Shown one piece after another: positions 1 to 10,780 of a stretch of 64,000 bases of DNA. Position 1 is the first letter of the stretch, and every line of letters begins with the position of its first letter. Where the stretch lies: assembly GCA_028023455.1 (NCBI GenBank), contig JAQFVV010001040.1, positions 1 through 64,000 of the forward strand, in the 5' to 3' direction. A program made the position numbers and the translations under genes. The stretch comes from Epiperipatus broadwayi (taxonomy: Eukaryota > Onychophora > Udeonychophora > Euonychophora > Peripatidae). The notes beneath the pieces were generated by a model that saw only the letters and a list, made by a program, of their open reading frames with translations, did not search any database and was not told where the DNA came from.

Positions 1-1250
1 GCAATTAGAAATCCAAGAAATTTTTGAGATCTAGATGTGAATTGAGATGGGACAATGACACCAGATTTAATTTTCCATGTTGAAGATTTGGAAAGATTTA
101 ATTAAAGCTTAAATTTAAGTGTGTATCTGTCTAAATCTTTTGTAAAGCTGAAAAATACTTATGGCAGAAGGAAGGAAAACTGTGACATCATCCACATAAG
201 AGATATGATGAATTTCTAAGCCAAGAGTAGGGTACATATATTCCAGGCATTTTTTCTCAATGTCAATCAAGAGGATTGATATAAGTAATAAAGCAGAGAG
301 TACCTAATGGAAACCCTTGTGTAATAGACAAATGGGGTCTAAATCCAGGCCCAAGACAAGACATTTAGAGATGTAAATACACACCTGTTAAAGAAAAAGA
401 TTTGCAATGATTATAAAGAAGCCACTGGAACAGAATATTTCACAAGCAGGTCAAACATAATAGTGGAGTTTAGATGAAATCAAAAGCTGAAACAAAGTCA
501 AGTTGACCAGCAATAAGCACATATTTCCTATGTGACTCCAGAATATGCTCAACAAGAAGTGTTGCCTGACATACAACATCAATAGTCAAAGAGCCCTTCT
601 TAACAATAACTGATATTTAGAAATTAGTGATAAAAGTTGTTTCTAAATTCTTTCTTCCAACAATAGACTCAATACACTTAATCAGAAGAGGAGTCATAGA
701 AATAGGATGAATATTGTTTAATGATGGAAAGTAATGTTTTTCTTCTTAAAAGGAACACAAGCAATAGGATAGAGGTCAGGAATGGCTGGAAAATCACCAG
801 CCAAGATATTTATTAGATTATGGAATTATAGGAACAGTAAAATGACTGGGATGAAAGAAGCACAAAATGTGGAATGCTAGTGATCAGCGGGTGTGTACTT
901 TCAGGGTAGGCAGCCAAGCACTGTAGAAACATCATTGACAGTAATGTTATGTTGTTCATAATTAACTTTGACATTCCATATATTACCAATGCTAAATTTC
1001 TGTGCCTAAAGTTTGTTTGGGAAATATTCATTAATTTTCATCAGCATATTCAAAGCCCCACCATAGCTTACATTATCCAGCACAAAAGACCATAGAAGGA
1101 GTGCATCTTTTGGATCCACCAATGGCCCAATGTATGTAGCTGTATTGTCCAATTATGCTCCCCAGAAAGGAACTTTTGTTTTTAAATAGCAATGTATTGA
1201 GAAAACTCTCTTTGCTTATCCCGATATTGAGATTTTAGATCCATAATGAT
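1..1250 (-). pseudogene. LINE reverse transcriptase remnant
   Basis: Minus-strand translation shows several RT blocks in the expected order. A segment with HILESHRKYVL and LDFVSAFDF lies near 470-560 and is the motif-A region (D and AFD). QGFPLGTLCF lies near 293-325 and is the QG-PLG box. SYVDDVTVFL lies near 175-205 and is the catalytic YxDD. The frame changes between the blocks, so the enzyme is dead. In an intact LINE this domain primes reverse transcription from nicked target DNA. The thumb and C-terminal region lie beyond the left edge. Confidence 0.75.
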
Positions 1251-2130
1251 TTTGATATTTCCATGAGTTGAAGATAGATGACAGACTTTACTACCAATAA
1301 CATCAAGTTCATGAAGGAGACAATTTGGACCCTTGTCCTCTTAGTGAAGGTGTTAATCAAAGAAGTAAAAATCCCAACTAAAGGCAGACCATGCATGAAG
1401 TGGAGACAGAGATAAAATATCAATTTTCTTAAAGAAAATATAAACCTCAGAGAAAATCCAATCTGGCATGTACTTTATTGAATAAGCAGATTGTTCTATT
1501 AAATGAGGATGAAGTGAAAGCTGAAGAAATAATATTGAGAGATAATAACAATGCAAGGTGGTCTGAGAAGTGACTTGAAATTTTGCTTCTAAATCATGAT
1601 GAAGATCAGGAGTGTAGTACAAAAAAAAAAGATCAATGAGAGATTCGTATTGACGACCCGTGTGGAACAAAAACTAATTTGAATGGAAAAAACCTTCACT
1701 ACACAAAAAGTCTGTTAAATAAAGGTAAGTATCTTATATTGAATTTATTGTAAGCCATTTTGAAATGTCCAAAGCAGATAGCTGGAGATAAAGTGTTAGC
1801 AAGTAAAGCACTGATTTTATTAATTGTAGATAAGGACAACATTGTTATTATTAGTAAATTTGACATAAATAATAATGATTGGTGAAGTATTAATCTTAAT
1901 CTCTAAAACCAATAAATCTTTATTCAAATAGAGAGTTCTGCAAGTACTAAAAGAAAGGAGGAATTTAAAAATGCCATATTGTTCAAGAATTTGATTTTTT
2001 TTATAATTTGACTTTAAATGTAATTTTGTCTCAGACAAACACACCACATGAAAATTATTGGAATCAATCCAGATTTTTGGACAAACACTCTATCCAAAGA
2101 GTTTAGACCCCTGACATTCACATGCTATAT
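1250..2130 (-). pseudogene. LINE endonuclease (EEP/AP-type) remnant
   Basis: Minus-strand translation near 2075-2125 gives VRGLNSLDRVF, and near 2000-2045 gives CLSETKLH, matching the LINE endonuclease opening (N-VRGL followed by the catalytic Glu in the S-E-T-K box). Downstream segments, for example 1353-1670 with SLIDLFFLYYTPDL, resemble the later RIDY-type block but are weak. The frame is interrupted. In a live element this domain nicks the target site. The call rests mainly on the two N-terminal motifs and on its position between ORF1 and RT. Confidence 0.65.
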
Positions 2131-2377
2131 TAAGAATCATGTACTTATATTAAAACTACAGTTATGAAAAAAAAAAATGAAAAGCTATTGATTAACAAAG
2201 ATTTCACCAATCAGATCTACTTCTTTTGCCCAATCGAGAGAGTCCAAAGATTGTTCATTTGACCATCTGGGTGTATCTGTTGAATTCTCCACCTGAGATT
2301 GTGACTAATCAGAAACTAAAACCTTATTGCTGTTAAATTTTCCAGAAAAAGCTGAAATGGGATTAGGATGAGGCAAG

Positions 2378-3240
2378 TCAAGATTGGAAATTTTGATATT
2401 GCTCAGACAACTTGGAACACTTATTCTCCTTTTTTTCCTTAAGGTTATAAGGTGAAAAAGTATATTGATCATGAGTAAAAGTTGTTCCTAAATCCTCAGA
2501 AGAAGTGTCCCCTTCATCTTGTTGAGATCTTGAAGAATCAAAATTTTTCCTTTTAGTTTTAGAAGAAACTATTTGTCCATGCTTAGAACTTAAGTTATCA
2601 TCCATTAAATTTTCAGTAGGAGGTAAATGAATAAGTTTATCCTGAGTAGAAAATGATTAACCCATAGTGTTAAGAATAATTGTAGAGATAATATGCTCTA
2701 AAATATTATCAACTTGTTTGTGTAAAATAATATTATCCTGATCATGTTGATTGAGACTAGGTAATGAATCAGCACCAAGTATGTCAGATTTATTAGTTGC
2801 ATAATTTTCAATATTTCTAGATTATTAGCCTGAGGCAGAAAAGTAGAAGCAGAAGATAAAGAAACGCACTAATGATTTCTTGAATTTTTTGTTTACAGTT
2901 TTGACAATTTTTTAGGACAATCTTTAACCAAATGTGACCTGTCATTACATATAAAACATTGTGGCTTGACACCTCAAATAGATAAGAATAAAGTACATTT
3001 GTGTTCATTTAGAGTAGAAGGAATATCCATTAATGAGATGCCTTCATTTAATTTCAATGAGAAAAATGCAGTGTTAGACAAAAGTTGTTTTCCAGAATAT
3101 TTGTCAAGAATGTGTTTAAAACCTGTAACAGGGCCATACTTAATAAGCAATTTTTGTAAATCAAGTTGGGAAAAATTCATGTTACAATTATAAACAAGAC
3201 CTTGGGCAATTTTTGGTCGATTCATATCAATTTTAATCAA
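2378..3240 (-). pseudogene. LINE ORF1-like RNA-binding protein with CCHC knuckle
   Basis: The minus-strand reading frame starting at 3240 encodes about 88 residues with an RRM-like look (LDLQKLLIKYGPVTGFKHIL). After a stop, the same frame continues with CFICNDRSHLVKDC, a C-x2-C-x4-H-x4-C zinc knuckle at about 2890-2965. A polar, Ser/Lys-rich segment follows at 2378-2605 in another frame. This resembles the ORF1 proteins of L1/Tx1-like LINEs, which coat the element RNA. It lies directly upstream of the endonuclease remnant. At least one stop and one frameshift make it non-functional. Confidence 0.6.
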
Positions 3241-3282
3241 GTATTTGTCATCAAAAAAAAAAAGCTGTTTTCTTTTAAAAAG

Positions 3283-3388
<106 letters not shown>

Positions 3389-3550
3389 GATTTTTTTTTT
3401 ACTCCAGGTGTAACAGTAACAAAAAATATATAAAAGACCAAAAGCGACCAATGTTAGTCAAAACAGATAATCATCATTATCTAGTTACAATTGCATAAAC
3501 ATATGTGAATCTTTACAATTAATGCCAAAACTATTCAAACTATTGTCAAG

Positions 3551-3640
3551 AGATGGTGGCCTAGTGGTTAGCATAGCTTTATTCTAAGCAATTGTACTGG
3601 ATTCACTTCCCAGCTGACGCTTTGCCATAGGGAAAAAAAA
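3551..3640 (+). mobile_element. tRNA-derived SINE copy 1
   Basis: The segment contains GGTGGCCTAGTGGTTAGCAT, a pol III A-box region, and a decayed B-box (GGATTCACTTCC). It ends in a short A-rich tail near 3632-3640. It is the most diverged of three related copies (others at 16.8 kb minus and 35.6 kb plus). The cloverleaf is disrupted, so it is not a working tRNA gene. Confidence 0.75.
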
Positions 3641-5113
3641 CCTTATCTAACTATAAAGAACATACCCTTTGGAATAGTTTCTCTACTCTCTTCACTACTC
3701 TCCTTCATAGATTTTTTTAGATTTATCACTTATAATTGTATTCAAATTTACTAAGTGTACCTTTCCCTTTGTGCAACATCCTATTTTTTAAAAAACCTAC
3801 TTGCTTTGTGGACATTATTGACTAACCGAAAGCTTCAAGAAATACAATTTGCTTTGAGTAGTTGCAATCAGTATAAGAATCTTACAGATGCAAGTCAAAG
3901 ACAATGTTCTCATCCTTTACTCAATCCATAAAATTTTAAAGTTGCTCTAGTCAACCATATACTAGTCAATCTCAAGCATATTTAATAAACAGATAATTAC
4001 AAAATCAAATTCTGGTATCTGGAACGAAAATATCTATTTCCTTAACAAAATCAATTTAATTCAGTGCTAACCCAACTAGTCATTTATCTCAAAATAAATG
4101 ATGCATAGGAATGAATATTGATCCTTTTTGTTCCTTTTGATAGAAGCATAAAAAACCAAATGTTTTCTGAACCAGTATCCTGATTTTATCTATAAAAATA
4201 TCATTGAGTCCATCACTAAATGGCAAACTTTTTTTTCTACTCGCATCGATAGCATGGAATGAGGTTGATACTCCTTCAAGTAGTTGTTTCAACTTTACAT
4301 CAAAGTAATTACAATCACTATTTTAAAATAAAACTTCAAATTTATTTATTTACTTTTTATACCTCTCATTATGTATGTATATTTTGAACTTGTAATTTAT
4401 ACACCATTGAATATATCTGTTTTGATAATAAACAACAAAATATTTAATTTAATTTTATATCTTCCAAATTTATGAAAACGTTCTTCTAATAAAATTGTTA
4501 AAAAAAAAACCTATGTACCGTAAAAATTCGTGTCCTATCTGCTTGATGTGATGCCAGTTATTCTTAGCTGAAACTGGGTGCTGCACACATAATAGTGAAT
4601 TAACATTTTTTTGGTATTTACATCAACAGTAGGATATAAAATTTATATTCATTTTTGAACTCCACGTTTTGTGAAATATGTTTTTGTAATTATTAATCTT
4701 TATGCTTCGACATATTGCTTCAATTTCCTTGAGGCTTCTTTAGAATGTGATGTAAATTTGAACATATTTGAAAACAATGTGGTTTCAGAAATATATCAAC
4801 CTTTTTCATCCGAATGACAGTTGATCATACGATTCAGGTCGAGATTAAATAAAGGAATTTTGTAGATAGTGATTTTTAATATTTTTTTTACTAACTAAAG
4901 GTAATAAATATTTCTGTCACAAAAAGGAAAATTATTTTTCACAGTAATTTATTTTTAAAAAGACACTTCCAAATTCTTACAATTCAGTATATACAATAGC
5001 TGCCACAAAACAAAATAACAAATTCATTTACTGTTATTACTATATTTTTATTAATACAAATAGAAGTCTTTATCACATATATAATTGTAATCTCTTTTTC
5101 ATTCTCAACTTAC
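3641..5113. other. AT-rich intergenic or intronic DNA
   Basis: Nothing recognisable. If the S1 protease gene continues beyond the 5114-5203 exon, its remaining exons should lie here on the minus strand. I searched for the NDIAL and GDSGGP blocks and did not find them. Confidence 0.6.
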
Positions 5114-5203
5114 TAATGACAGGCATCAATATATCCATGCTCAAATGTAATTCTTTTATGCTTTTGATTGCATACAATCTTCTCTCCATTTTAGAAGAAC
5201 TTC
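5114..5203 (-). CDS. Probable internal exon of S1 serine protease
   Basis: This minus-strand block is open for 90 nt, preceded by a T-rich stretch and TATTACAG, and followed by a consensus donor GTAAGT. Its translation, with 2 nt completing the previous codon, contains RRLYAIKSIKELHLSMDIL. That resembles the strand before the catalytic Asp in trypsin-like domains (Y-x-V-x-x-I-x-x-H-x-x-[FY]-D). It ends in phase 1 with A, which allows the next exon to begin with AT for the Asn of the usual N-D-I-A-L block. It lies downstream of the activation-site exon on the same strand. The exon carrying the catalytic His was not found between them, so linkage is inferred. Confidence 0.5.
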
Positions 5204-5414
5204 CTGTAATATTTTCCAATGTCCATATGTTATAAAAAAAAATTGTATATTTCATATTTGCATAATAAATCAGATAAACAAAATTTGCATTGCCACATTA
5301 GTGCTATTAGTGTTAATAATAGTGAATGAAATCAAATGCAAGAGACTGCTATGTTAATTATAGTCGTGTATCAAAGGTCTATAATAGATTCAAAGTGTTT
5401 TTGTAGATATTTGA

Positions 5415-5885
5415 TTGTGCATTTATGAAAAGGCTTATGCATACGATGACAAGCATCATATAAATCACTTTGTTGAGAAACAAACCATTGCCTGCCCTCA
5501 GGCCAGATGCCATGCCAAATACTATGGTGAAACTAAAGTTACAATCCACACTAGACTGGTGCAACACCTTTACACTTATAACAGAGTTCAGAAGAACAGC
5601 AACACATCCTCTGTATTTTTGGAGCATGCTCAGCAATCTGGACACAATATCACACCTGCAAATCCCATATTATTATGCTCAGAATCAAACGATCACAAAA
5701 GAGAAATAAAAGAAGCATTTTACATTAATGGAAACATCCACGCTGTCAATAGAAAAGAGCTTCGAGATCTCAAAAAAATGGGCTACATAACACTAGCTTA
5801 TTTAAATATTTGCATATATTTTACTATACATTTTATGATGGCTATAAATATGAGGCATGGATCCTCGAAAACGTTAAGCCTATAA
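5415..5885 (+). pseudogene. Penelope-like element GIY-YIG endonuclease fragment
   Basis: This 156-residue open frame carries the GIY-YIG nuclease of a Penelope-like element: ACPQARCHAKYYGETK (YYG-E-T, the second Tyr block, after a Cys-x4-Cys pair), then TRLVQH, SSVFLEHAQQSGHNI and HKREIKEAFYI in the usual order. In complete PLEs this domain follows the RT and nicks target DNA. No RT is seen upstream, so the copy is 5'-truncated. It lies inside the S1 protease gene on the opposite strand. A decayed hammerhead-like motif overlaps its 3' end. The sequence differs clearly from the other PLE copies here, so it is a separate family. Confidence 0.85.
5840..5883 (+). ncRNA. Decayed hammerhead-like motif of PLE tail
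   Basis: The tail contains an ATATGA-type remnant of the CUGAUGA box (5847-5853), a helix-II region flanked by GG and CCTC, GAA at 5867-5869, and the self-complementary hexamer AACGTT at 5870-5875. AGCC at 5877-5880 can pair with GGCT at 5840-5843 as stem I. The first core box matches at only four of seven positions, so cleavage is unlikely. It is recognisable mainly by comparison with the better copies in this window. Confidence 0.5.
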
Positions 5886-6395
5886 ACTTTAATATTAATT
5901 TATATCTTCTTTTCCATTATAAAATAATTATAAATAAGTGTTTTTGTTTACAATTGTTTTATTGAAACTAAATTCTTTACTAAGGATGATTGGGAAATGG
6001 GTATAAATAATGTCTATAACTTCATTATTTGCCTAATGAGCAACTTTTCCTTATATATCATTTTGATCTTGCCGAACTTACATTGTTCGAAACTGCAATG
6101 GTTATAAGTGTATATTTTTTTCAAAAATAAGTTTGAATATAGCTGATAAGCTTTTTATTTTATACCTCCTATATGTAGTTTATTTCGTGTAAATTTAATT
6201 CTATACCAAAAACCTCATGGCAACAATTATAGTTAGCGAATTTATTTTATAAGTGATTATAAAAAAAGCAAGCAATCATAAAATAGATGACAACTGAATC
6301 CAGATAAAAATAAAATTACTTATATATATATATATATATATATATATCACTTTCGTGATAATTTATAAAGAAATAATATCAAAAAAAAAAAATAC
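5886..6395. other. AT-rich DNA between protease exons
   Basis: Intron-like sequence between the protease activation exon and the PLE fragment, with a short TA run at about 6320-6347. The exon with the TAAHC block was expected here on the minus strand and was not seen. Confidence 0.6.
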
Positions 6396-6538
6396 CATCC
6401 ATGGTGCTTCGCCCCTCTTAGCCAATGTTCCTCCTGCCATACGTTTAAATCTTCTAATTGGTCGTCTTCCACAGTTATATGGTGATATTTCAGCAACAAT
6501 ATCATCAAGAGTATAATAAGAAGTATAATTTACCGAAC
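6396..6538 (-). CDS. S1 serine protease exon 2: propeptide and activation site
   Basis: This minus-strand exon has acceptor CTCTTTCAG and donor GTATTT. After two nucleotides that complete a Gly codon with exon 1, it reads 47 codons. They include CGRRPIRRFKR, a light-chain-type Cys and a basic activation site, followed by MAGGTLAKRGEAPWM, the start of a trypsin-like domain (usual form R-IVGG-x6-GE-x-PW-x-V). Met-Ala replaces the usual Ile-Val at the new N-terminus, which in most family members inserts into the active site, so activity is uncertain. Zymogens of this kind are secreted and activated by cleavage after the basic residue. The phase match to exon 1 supports a real gene. Confidence 0.8.
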
Positions 6539-7285
6539 CTGAAAGAGATATATTGTGAACCTTATGTTTAAATTTCAGAGAAAAATATTTTATAATTTAC
6601 ATATAAAATAAATATTTGAACTTATTTCTATAATCTGCAATCAAGGCAACCGATTACAATAATTGCCTTGACAGAAATGAATAGACAATGGTCATATTCA
6701 TTTATTTCGAATTAAGATAGAGAATTTACTTTTACTGATCCCAGTTTGCCCAAACTTTTTTTTTCTACTTAATATTTATTGGATAAGTTGCTACTGTACA
6801 GACAACGCTTCTTTTTAGGAGAATCTGACTTAACGAATAAATTGAAGATTTGAAAGAGATTAAGACGAGTGGAATAGGGGGGATATGATGAATTGCACAT
6901 TATCGTGAATTATTTTTATTTTCTTTAAAACTACCTTATATAGACTTAACAGAATTGATACTTTAATGAATCTGTAATATATATTGAGAACCTGTCTAAA
7001 TTTCAGAACTGGTTATATCAAACAATTTATTTGTAATTTGCCTTCAAAATTTTTAAATATCTTTATTTCCTTTACAAAAAAATGTCAAACAGAAGCAACA
7101 GCCATATTCACAGCACAAAAAAACAAAAGAGAATTGGATGTGCATTTATTCCATATTGATAGTGTTGTGTTTAGTCATGAATATGTATAAACAAACGTGT
7201 ACACATGTTTTACAATATATTTGTTAATAATATATAGACACAAAACATATACTAGATTTACAATGGTAATTTATAGATCGGCCTG
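6539..7285. other. Intron of the protease gene, 3' part
   Basis: AT-rich sequence inside the protease intron 1 (6539-8544). Plus-strand open frames at 6984-7190 and 7197-7487 show no known motif. Confidence 0.6.
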
Positions 7286-7525
7286 CTACTGTTGTTGCTG
7301 TCTATATTCCAGTTCTAGGGTAAATCGTGTAAGGGACCATCCACTTCCATCTGTACTTGGCAGCTTAACCGAAACGCATCCTGCAATAATGACACCTTGC
7401 CTCATGTCAGCTTTTAGCTCTGAAAGCTTTGTCCTTAATATGAATTTGTCTCAATGCGGAACAATTAGCTTATCTGATATTGTATAGAAAGTGAACACTG
7501 CTGTTGAAGATAACAGAAGTTTCCT
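7286..7525 (-). pseudogene. Unidentified coding-like segment with one internal stop
   Basis: This minus-strand frame is open over about 80 codons except for one TGA at 7451-7453. It has noticeably higher GC and mixed residue use (LSELKADMRQGVIIAGC, then WSLTRFTLELEYRQQQQ) than surrounding chance frames. It ends at TAG (7286-7288). It lies in intron 1 of the protease, on the same strand, but cannot be an exon of it because exons 1 and 2 already join in phase. I do not recognise the protein. A processed pseudogene, an exon of a nested gene or a decayed transposon gene are all possible. Confidence 0.35.
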
Positions 7526-7942
7526 TCACCCATATATAGAGAATCAGGTAGTTATTCAGGTTGAATTATCAGACCCTATCTATAAAAAGACTGACTATTT
7601 ATTGTCAAATTCCCATAATATAAACATTTAGATTCAGTGAGCATCATAGCATACTGGCCTATTTTTGCAATTGTCTATGTTCTTTTTATATATGCATTGG
7701 TTTGCGCCAAAGAACGCTCAATCCGATCGCAATGAGAAAGGAATGCGAAGGCAAGTTAGATAATTATTGTCTCGTAGATGCAGTAATTTAAAGAATCAGA
7801 GAAATTTGATTTTATGTAACAGATTGGTACAGGTAATTTGCGACTGATAGAGAAAACTAATAACAGGAGTATTAGTAATTTAGTCAATAAAGTAGAAATA
7901 AACATTACACTTCTTAACCCTTTTAGGCTTTTTTTTATTTTA

Positions 7943-8014
7943 TTAAGAGATTAAAAAAAGGAACCAATTGTGACAAAATTAAGAGATTAAAAAAAGGAAC
8001 CAATTGTGACAAAA
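7943..8014. repeat. 36-bp tandem duplication
   Basis: Two perfect adjacent copies of a 36-bp unit containing GGAACCAATTGTGAC, at about 7943-7978 and 7979-8014. Confidence 0.95.
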
Positions 8015-8189
8015 TATAATAATAAGTTTTTATTAGTCGTTATCCAATAAGTACATAATTAGAGATTATCCAATAACGGATACTACTTCTGTAGTATAAT
8101 TTTCACTAGGTATAACTGATATTAAATAAATCTTTTCTAAGGTCTATATAACATTCATTCATAAGGATTCAACCCATAATTTTAGACCT

Positions 8190-8312
8190 CACATTCTCCA
8201 TACAGTAGCACCTCTCAGTGCAATTCAGAATAATTACTGATGGAAAGTTTTACCACTGTGTAAACAGCTTAAGTAAGCATAAAATGGTGATCATGTAGTA
8301 TTCAGTGGATTT
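8190..8312 (+). mobile_element. Internally deleted MITE-like repeat
   Basis: CTCCATACAGTAGCACC near 8195 and the ending GGTGATCATGT near 8290 match the left and right parts of the repeat family found at 14.6, 15.0 and 18.1 kb, with most of the interior missing. No ORF. Confidence 0.6.
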
Positions 8313-8544
8313 TTGATTTATTGACACACACACACACAAATGCCAGGATATTTCAAAAAATGTCCACAAAAATATATGAAAATTGAAAGTATGTATTATA
8401 AACATATATTAATATAAATAGTTGAAAAATAAACATCATTGAAAATATATAAAAGATATTCACATTAATTGACCTTTATATAAAACTACAGAAATAGAAT
8501 ATTTCACGTATCCACTAAAAAATAATAATCAAAATAATGCTTAC

Positions 8545-8599
8545 CTGTCACATATTCGGCTATCAGGAATGGAATCAAATATAAGATTGTAAATATCAT
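8545..8599 (-). CDS. S1 serine protease exon 1: signal peptide
   Basis: The minus-strand ATG at 8597-8599 opens MIFTILYLIPFLIAEYVT, an 18-residue hydrophobic secretion signal, and runs into a donor GTAAGC. The exon ends one nucleotide into a codon; exon 2 starts with the two nucleotides that finish a Gly codon, so the splice keeps frame. This start is chosen because it gives a textbook signal peptide and there is no longer open frame upstream. Product: the N-terminus of the secreted trypsin-like zymogen. Promoter and 5' UTR are not identified. Confidence 0.75.
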
Positions 8600-8974
8600 T
8601 TTATTTCACTAAAATAAATAAATATATATAAATTTATAGAAATGGAAAATACTTGAACATATTGATTGAAAGACATCTATAAAAAATCTGAAAAATCATT
8701 TATATGCATATGTATATTGATTTTATATACCGGAGATCTATTATCAATCCTTAATTTTCCAAAGAAATTCTTATATGCTTGTCAAAAGTAAAATGTCCAA
8801 TCTCTGAATACAAAACGGTAATTGAAGCTCAGATTAAAAGTAAAAAATTAAATAATGGTTTGTAAACAATAAACAGAAATAATATATTCCATATTTACAA
8901 ACACAAATATCGATTACCAACAGAATTAAGTACAATATTTTATCCTGGATTACCTATTTATTTTCTATTTACTC

Positions 8975-8977
<3 letters not shown>
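8600..8977. other. AT-rich DNA upstream of the protease exon 1
   Basis: This is the place for the 5' UTR and promoter of the minus-strand protease gene. No clear TATA box or initiator can be picked out in this AT-rich background. Confidence 0.5.

Positions 8978-9064
<87 letters not shown>
8978..9064. repeat. (TA)n microsatellite
   Basis: About 87 bp of TA repeats, followed shortly by a CA-rich run near 9155-9170, on the 5' side of the PLE that begins near 9180. Confidence 0.97.
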
Positions 9065-9070
<6 letters not shown>

Positions 9071-9200
9071 TAATTATTGTATTTATAAATATTCAATTAT
9101 ATAATTAAGTATATTGCTTTGAAAAAAAAATACAGGCATTGAATAATATATTACACGCGCACACACACACCAAAAAACAGATGATAAAATTGAAACACAA

Positions 9201-10304
9201 ATGAGTAAATTGGGATTTGATATTATTAATAGATTTAATATAGAGGGACAACGTGTGAAATTTATAAATAGAATTTTAAGTCATTTTAGGAATAGTAGTA
9301 CATATTATGATATATATACATCTGCATCTATATGCCCAATAATATTTGCTAATATTAAACTTCAAAATGTAGGAAATCCTCTTAAATTGATGATTGATTT
9401 TGGTGGATCATTTATGTATAAAACTGCTAAGTATATTGGTAAATTATTGCAAGATATGTTGGGTTTTGGAAGATATATAATTGCATCTTCTTATGAATTT
9501 GTTGATAGAATTAAAAATATAAAAATAAATGATAATGATCTATTAACTTCATTGGATGTAACAGAATTGTATGGATCAATTGATCATCTTCAATCTATAA
9601 ATTTAATTGAAATTGAATTTAATTAATGTCTATAAATAAACATTTAATAAATTTTATTATTGAATCACTATTATTGGAATATATAATGGTAAGTTTTATA
9701 AAATGGGTAAAGTATGGCCAAAGGGATTACCTATGGTAGCACAAATTTATAATTTTACATTGTCAAACTATGAAGATATTCTATTTGATTCTTATAAATT
9801 TTGAAGATATTAAAATTATTACTAGATATGTTGATGATGGTTTTGTTTGTGGTCCTAAAGACATTATTGATGTTCTTTTATATAATCTGAATAATTTAAA
9901 CAATTTAAAATGGACTATTGAGAATGAACAAAATGGAAAAATAAAACTTTTGGATTTACAAATATTTAGAGATGCTACTGATTTAAATTATAAATTAATT
10001 TTTAAACATATTGGAGAAAGGATATATTCATTTTAAATCACATGTTCCAATGATACATAAAATGGCAAGTCTGAAATCATTTTTGCATCGAAATGATAAA
10101 TTATGTAAATATAAGAGTGATAAAATTTTAAATATTGAACTTTTTACTAATGAACTTTTAAAGGTTTCTTATGATAAAAACCAAATGTTGTGTACAGTAA
10201 ATTTATTTAATACCAAGAAGAGTGTTTGCAATGTAAGTTTAAATAACATGCAATCTAAATTCATTAAGAATATATTTAAAGAAAAGTATAATATTTCATT
10301 TTGA
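9201..10304 (+). pseudogene. PLE reverse transcriptase, three frame-broken blocks
   Basis: Block 1 (9201-9626) contains SYEFVDRIKNIKI and NDLLTSLDVTELY, the PLE motif-A region with its catalytic Asp. The link at 9690-9770, in another frame, reads FYKMGKVWPKGLPMVAQIYN, the FYKQ-GLPMG-type block. Block 2 (9770-10036) has ITRYVDDGFV, the catalytic YxDD, followed by KLLDLQIFRD. Block 3 (10011-10304) reads KSFLHRNDKLCKY and matches the RT-endonuclease connector. PLE RTs are related to telomerase RT. Frameshifts near 9627, 9770 and 10020 destroy the enzyme. Base composition matches the surroundings, so the copy is probably old. Confidence 0.85.
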
Positions 10305-10384
10305 TGTTCCTCCGAATGTTAATTGATTAATTAATAATTCTAAAATTATAATTCCTAAATTGTAAATAAGTAATATAATTTATC

Positions 10385-10690
10385 AGATTTCATGTGGGTG
10401 TCAGAAATTTTACATCAGGTGAAGCTAGATGTTCTGGAAAAAAGATTGAAGGAGCATCAATTATTATATAACCGAATTAAAAATAAGTAAGTAGTCAATT
10501 TAATACCGCTTCAGTATTCTTTGACCATGAAAAAACTTGTAATTATAAATTTACATTTAATAGTAATGAAATAAAAATATTAATAGAAGAAAGAAATCAT
10601 AAGAGAAAAATTGAAGAGGCAATATAAATTGATAAATATAAGAATGATGTTATTACTAGGCAAGTTGCGAATACGGTCATAAACAGCTTA
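10385..10690 (+). pseudogene. PLE GIY-YIG endonuclease remnant
   Basis: SCGCQKFYIR near 10388-10420 is the Cys-x-Cys plus FYIG-type opening of PLE nucleases. It is followed by EKRLKEHQLLYNRIKNK, then ASVFFDHEKTCNYKF, and finally EERNHKRKIEEAI at about 10590-10627. These are the ordered blocks of the domain, in two frames and with stops. In live elements this nuclease acts in target-primed integration. It continues directly from the RT of the same copy and runs into the hammerhead-like motif near 10735. Confidence 0.8.
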
Positions 10691-10730
10691 CGGAAATATA
10701 TGTAACATTAAGTTTAAAAATTTGAAATTC

Positions 10731-10780
10731 AGTGAAAGCTGATGAGGATTACAACGTAATTGAAAGCGCTACAAAAGGAA
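10731..10780 (+). ncRNA. Hammerhead ribozyme-like motif of PLE tail
   Basis: CTGATGA (10739-10745) is a perfect first core box. A helix II of about six pairs follows (10747-10752 with 10756-10761, loop AAC, one bulged G at 10746). GAA sits at 10762-10764 and the palindrome AGCGCT, as stem III, at 10765-10770. Stem I is weak. A palindromic stem III without a loop is what hammerheads acting as dimers use. Cleavage would fall at about 10771. Confidence 0.65.

Larger units (their letters stand above)
1..3240 (-). mobile_element. LINE (L1/Tx1-like), decayed, 3' end outside window
   Basis: Read on the minus strand, this stretch carries in order a small ORF1-like protein with a CCHC knuckle, the N-terminal signature of an apurinic-type endonuclease, and reverse-transcriptase motifs, which is the gene order of L1/Tx1-type non-LTR retrotransposons. 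All parts are broken by stops and frame changes. The element stops near a (TA)n tract at 3283 on its 5' side and leaves the window before its 3' end. The clade is inferred from the layout and the YVDDVTVF-type catalytic box; a CR1-like element is the main alternative. Confidence 0.8.

Noticed and set aside
4089-4292. Minus-strand frame with GLNDIFIDKIRI as the S1 NDIAL exon
   Set aside because: No acceptor precedes it and the residues after NDI do not follow the S1 pattern.
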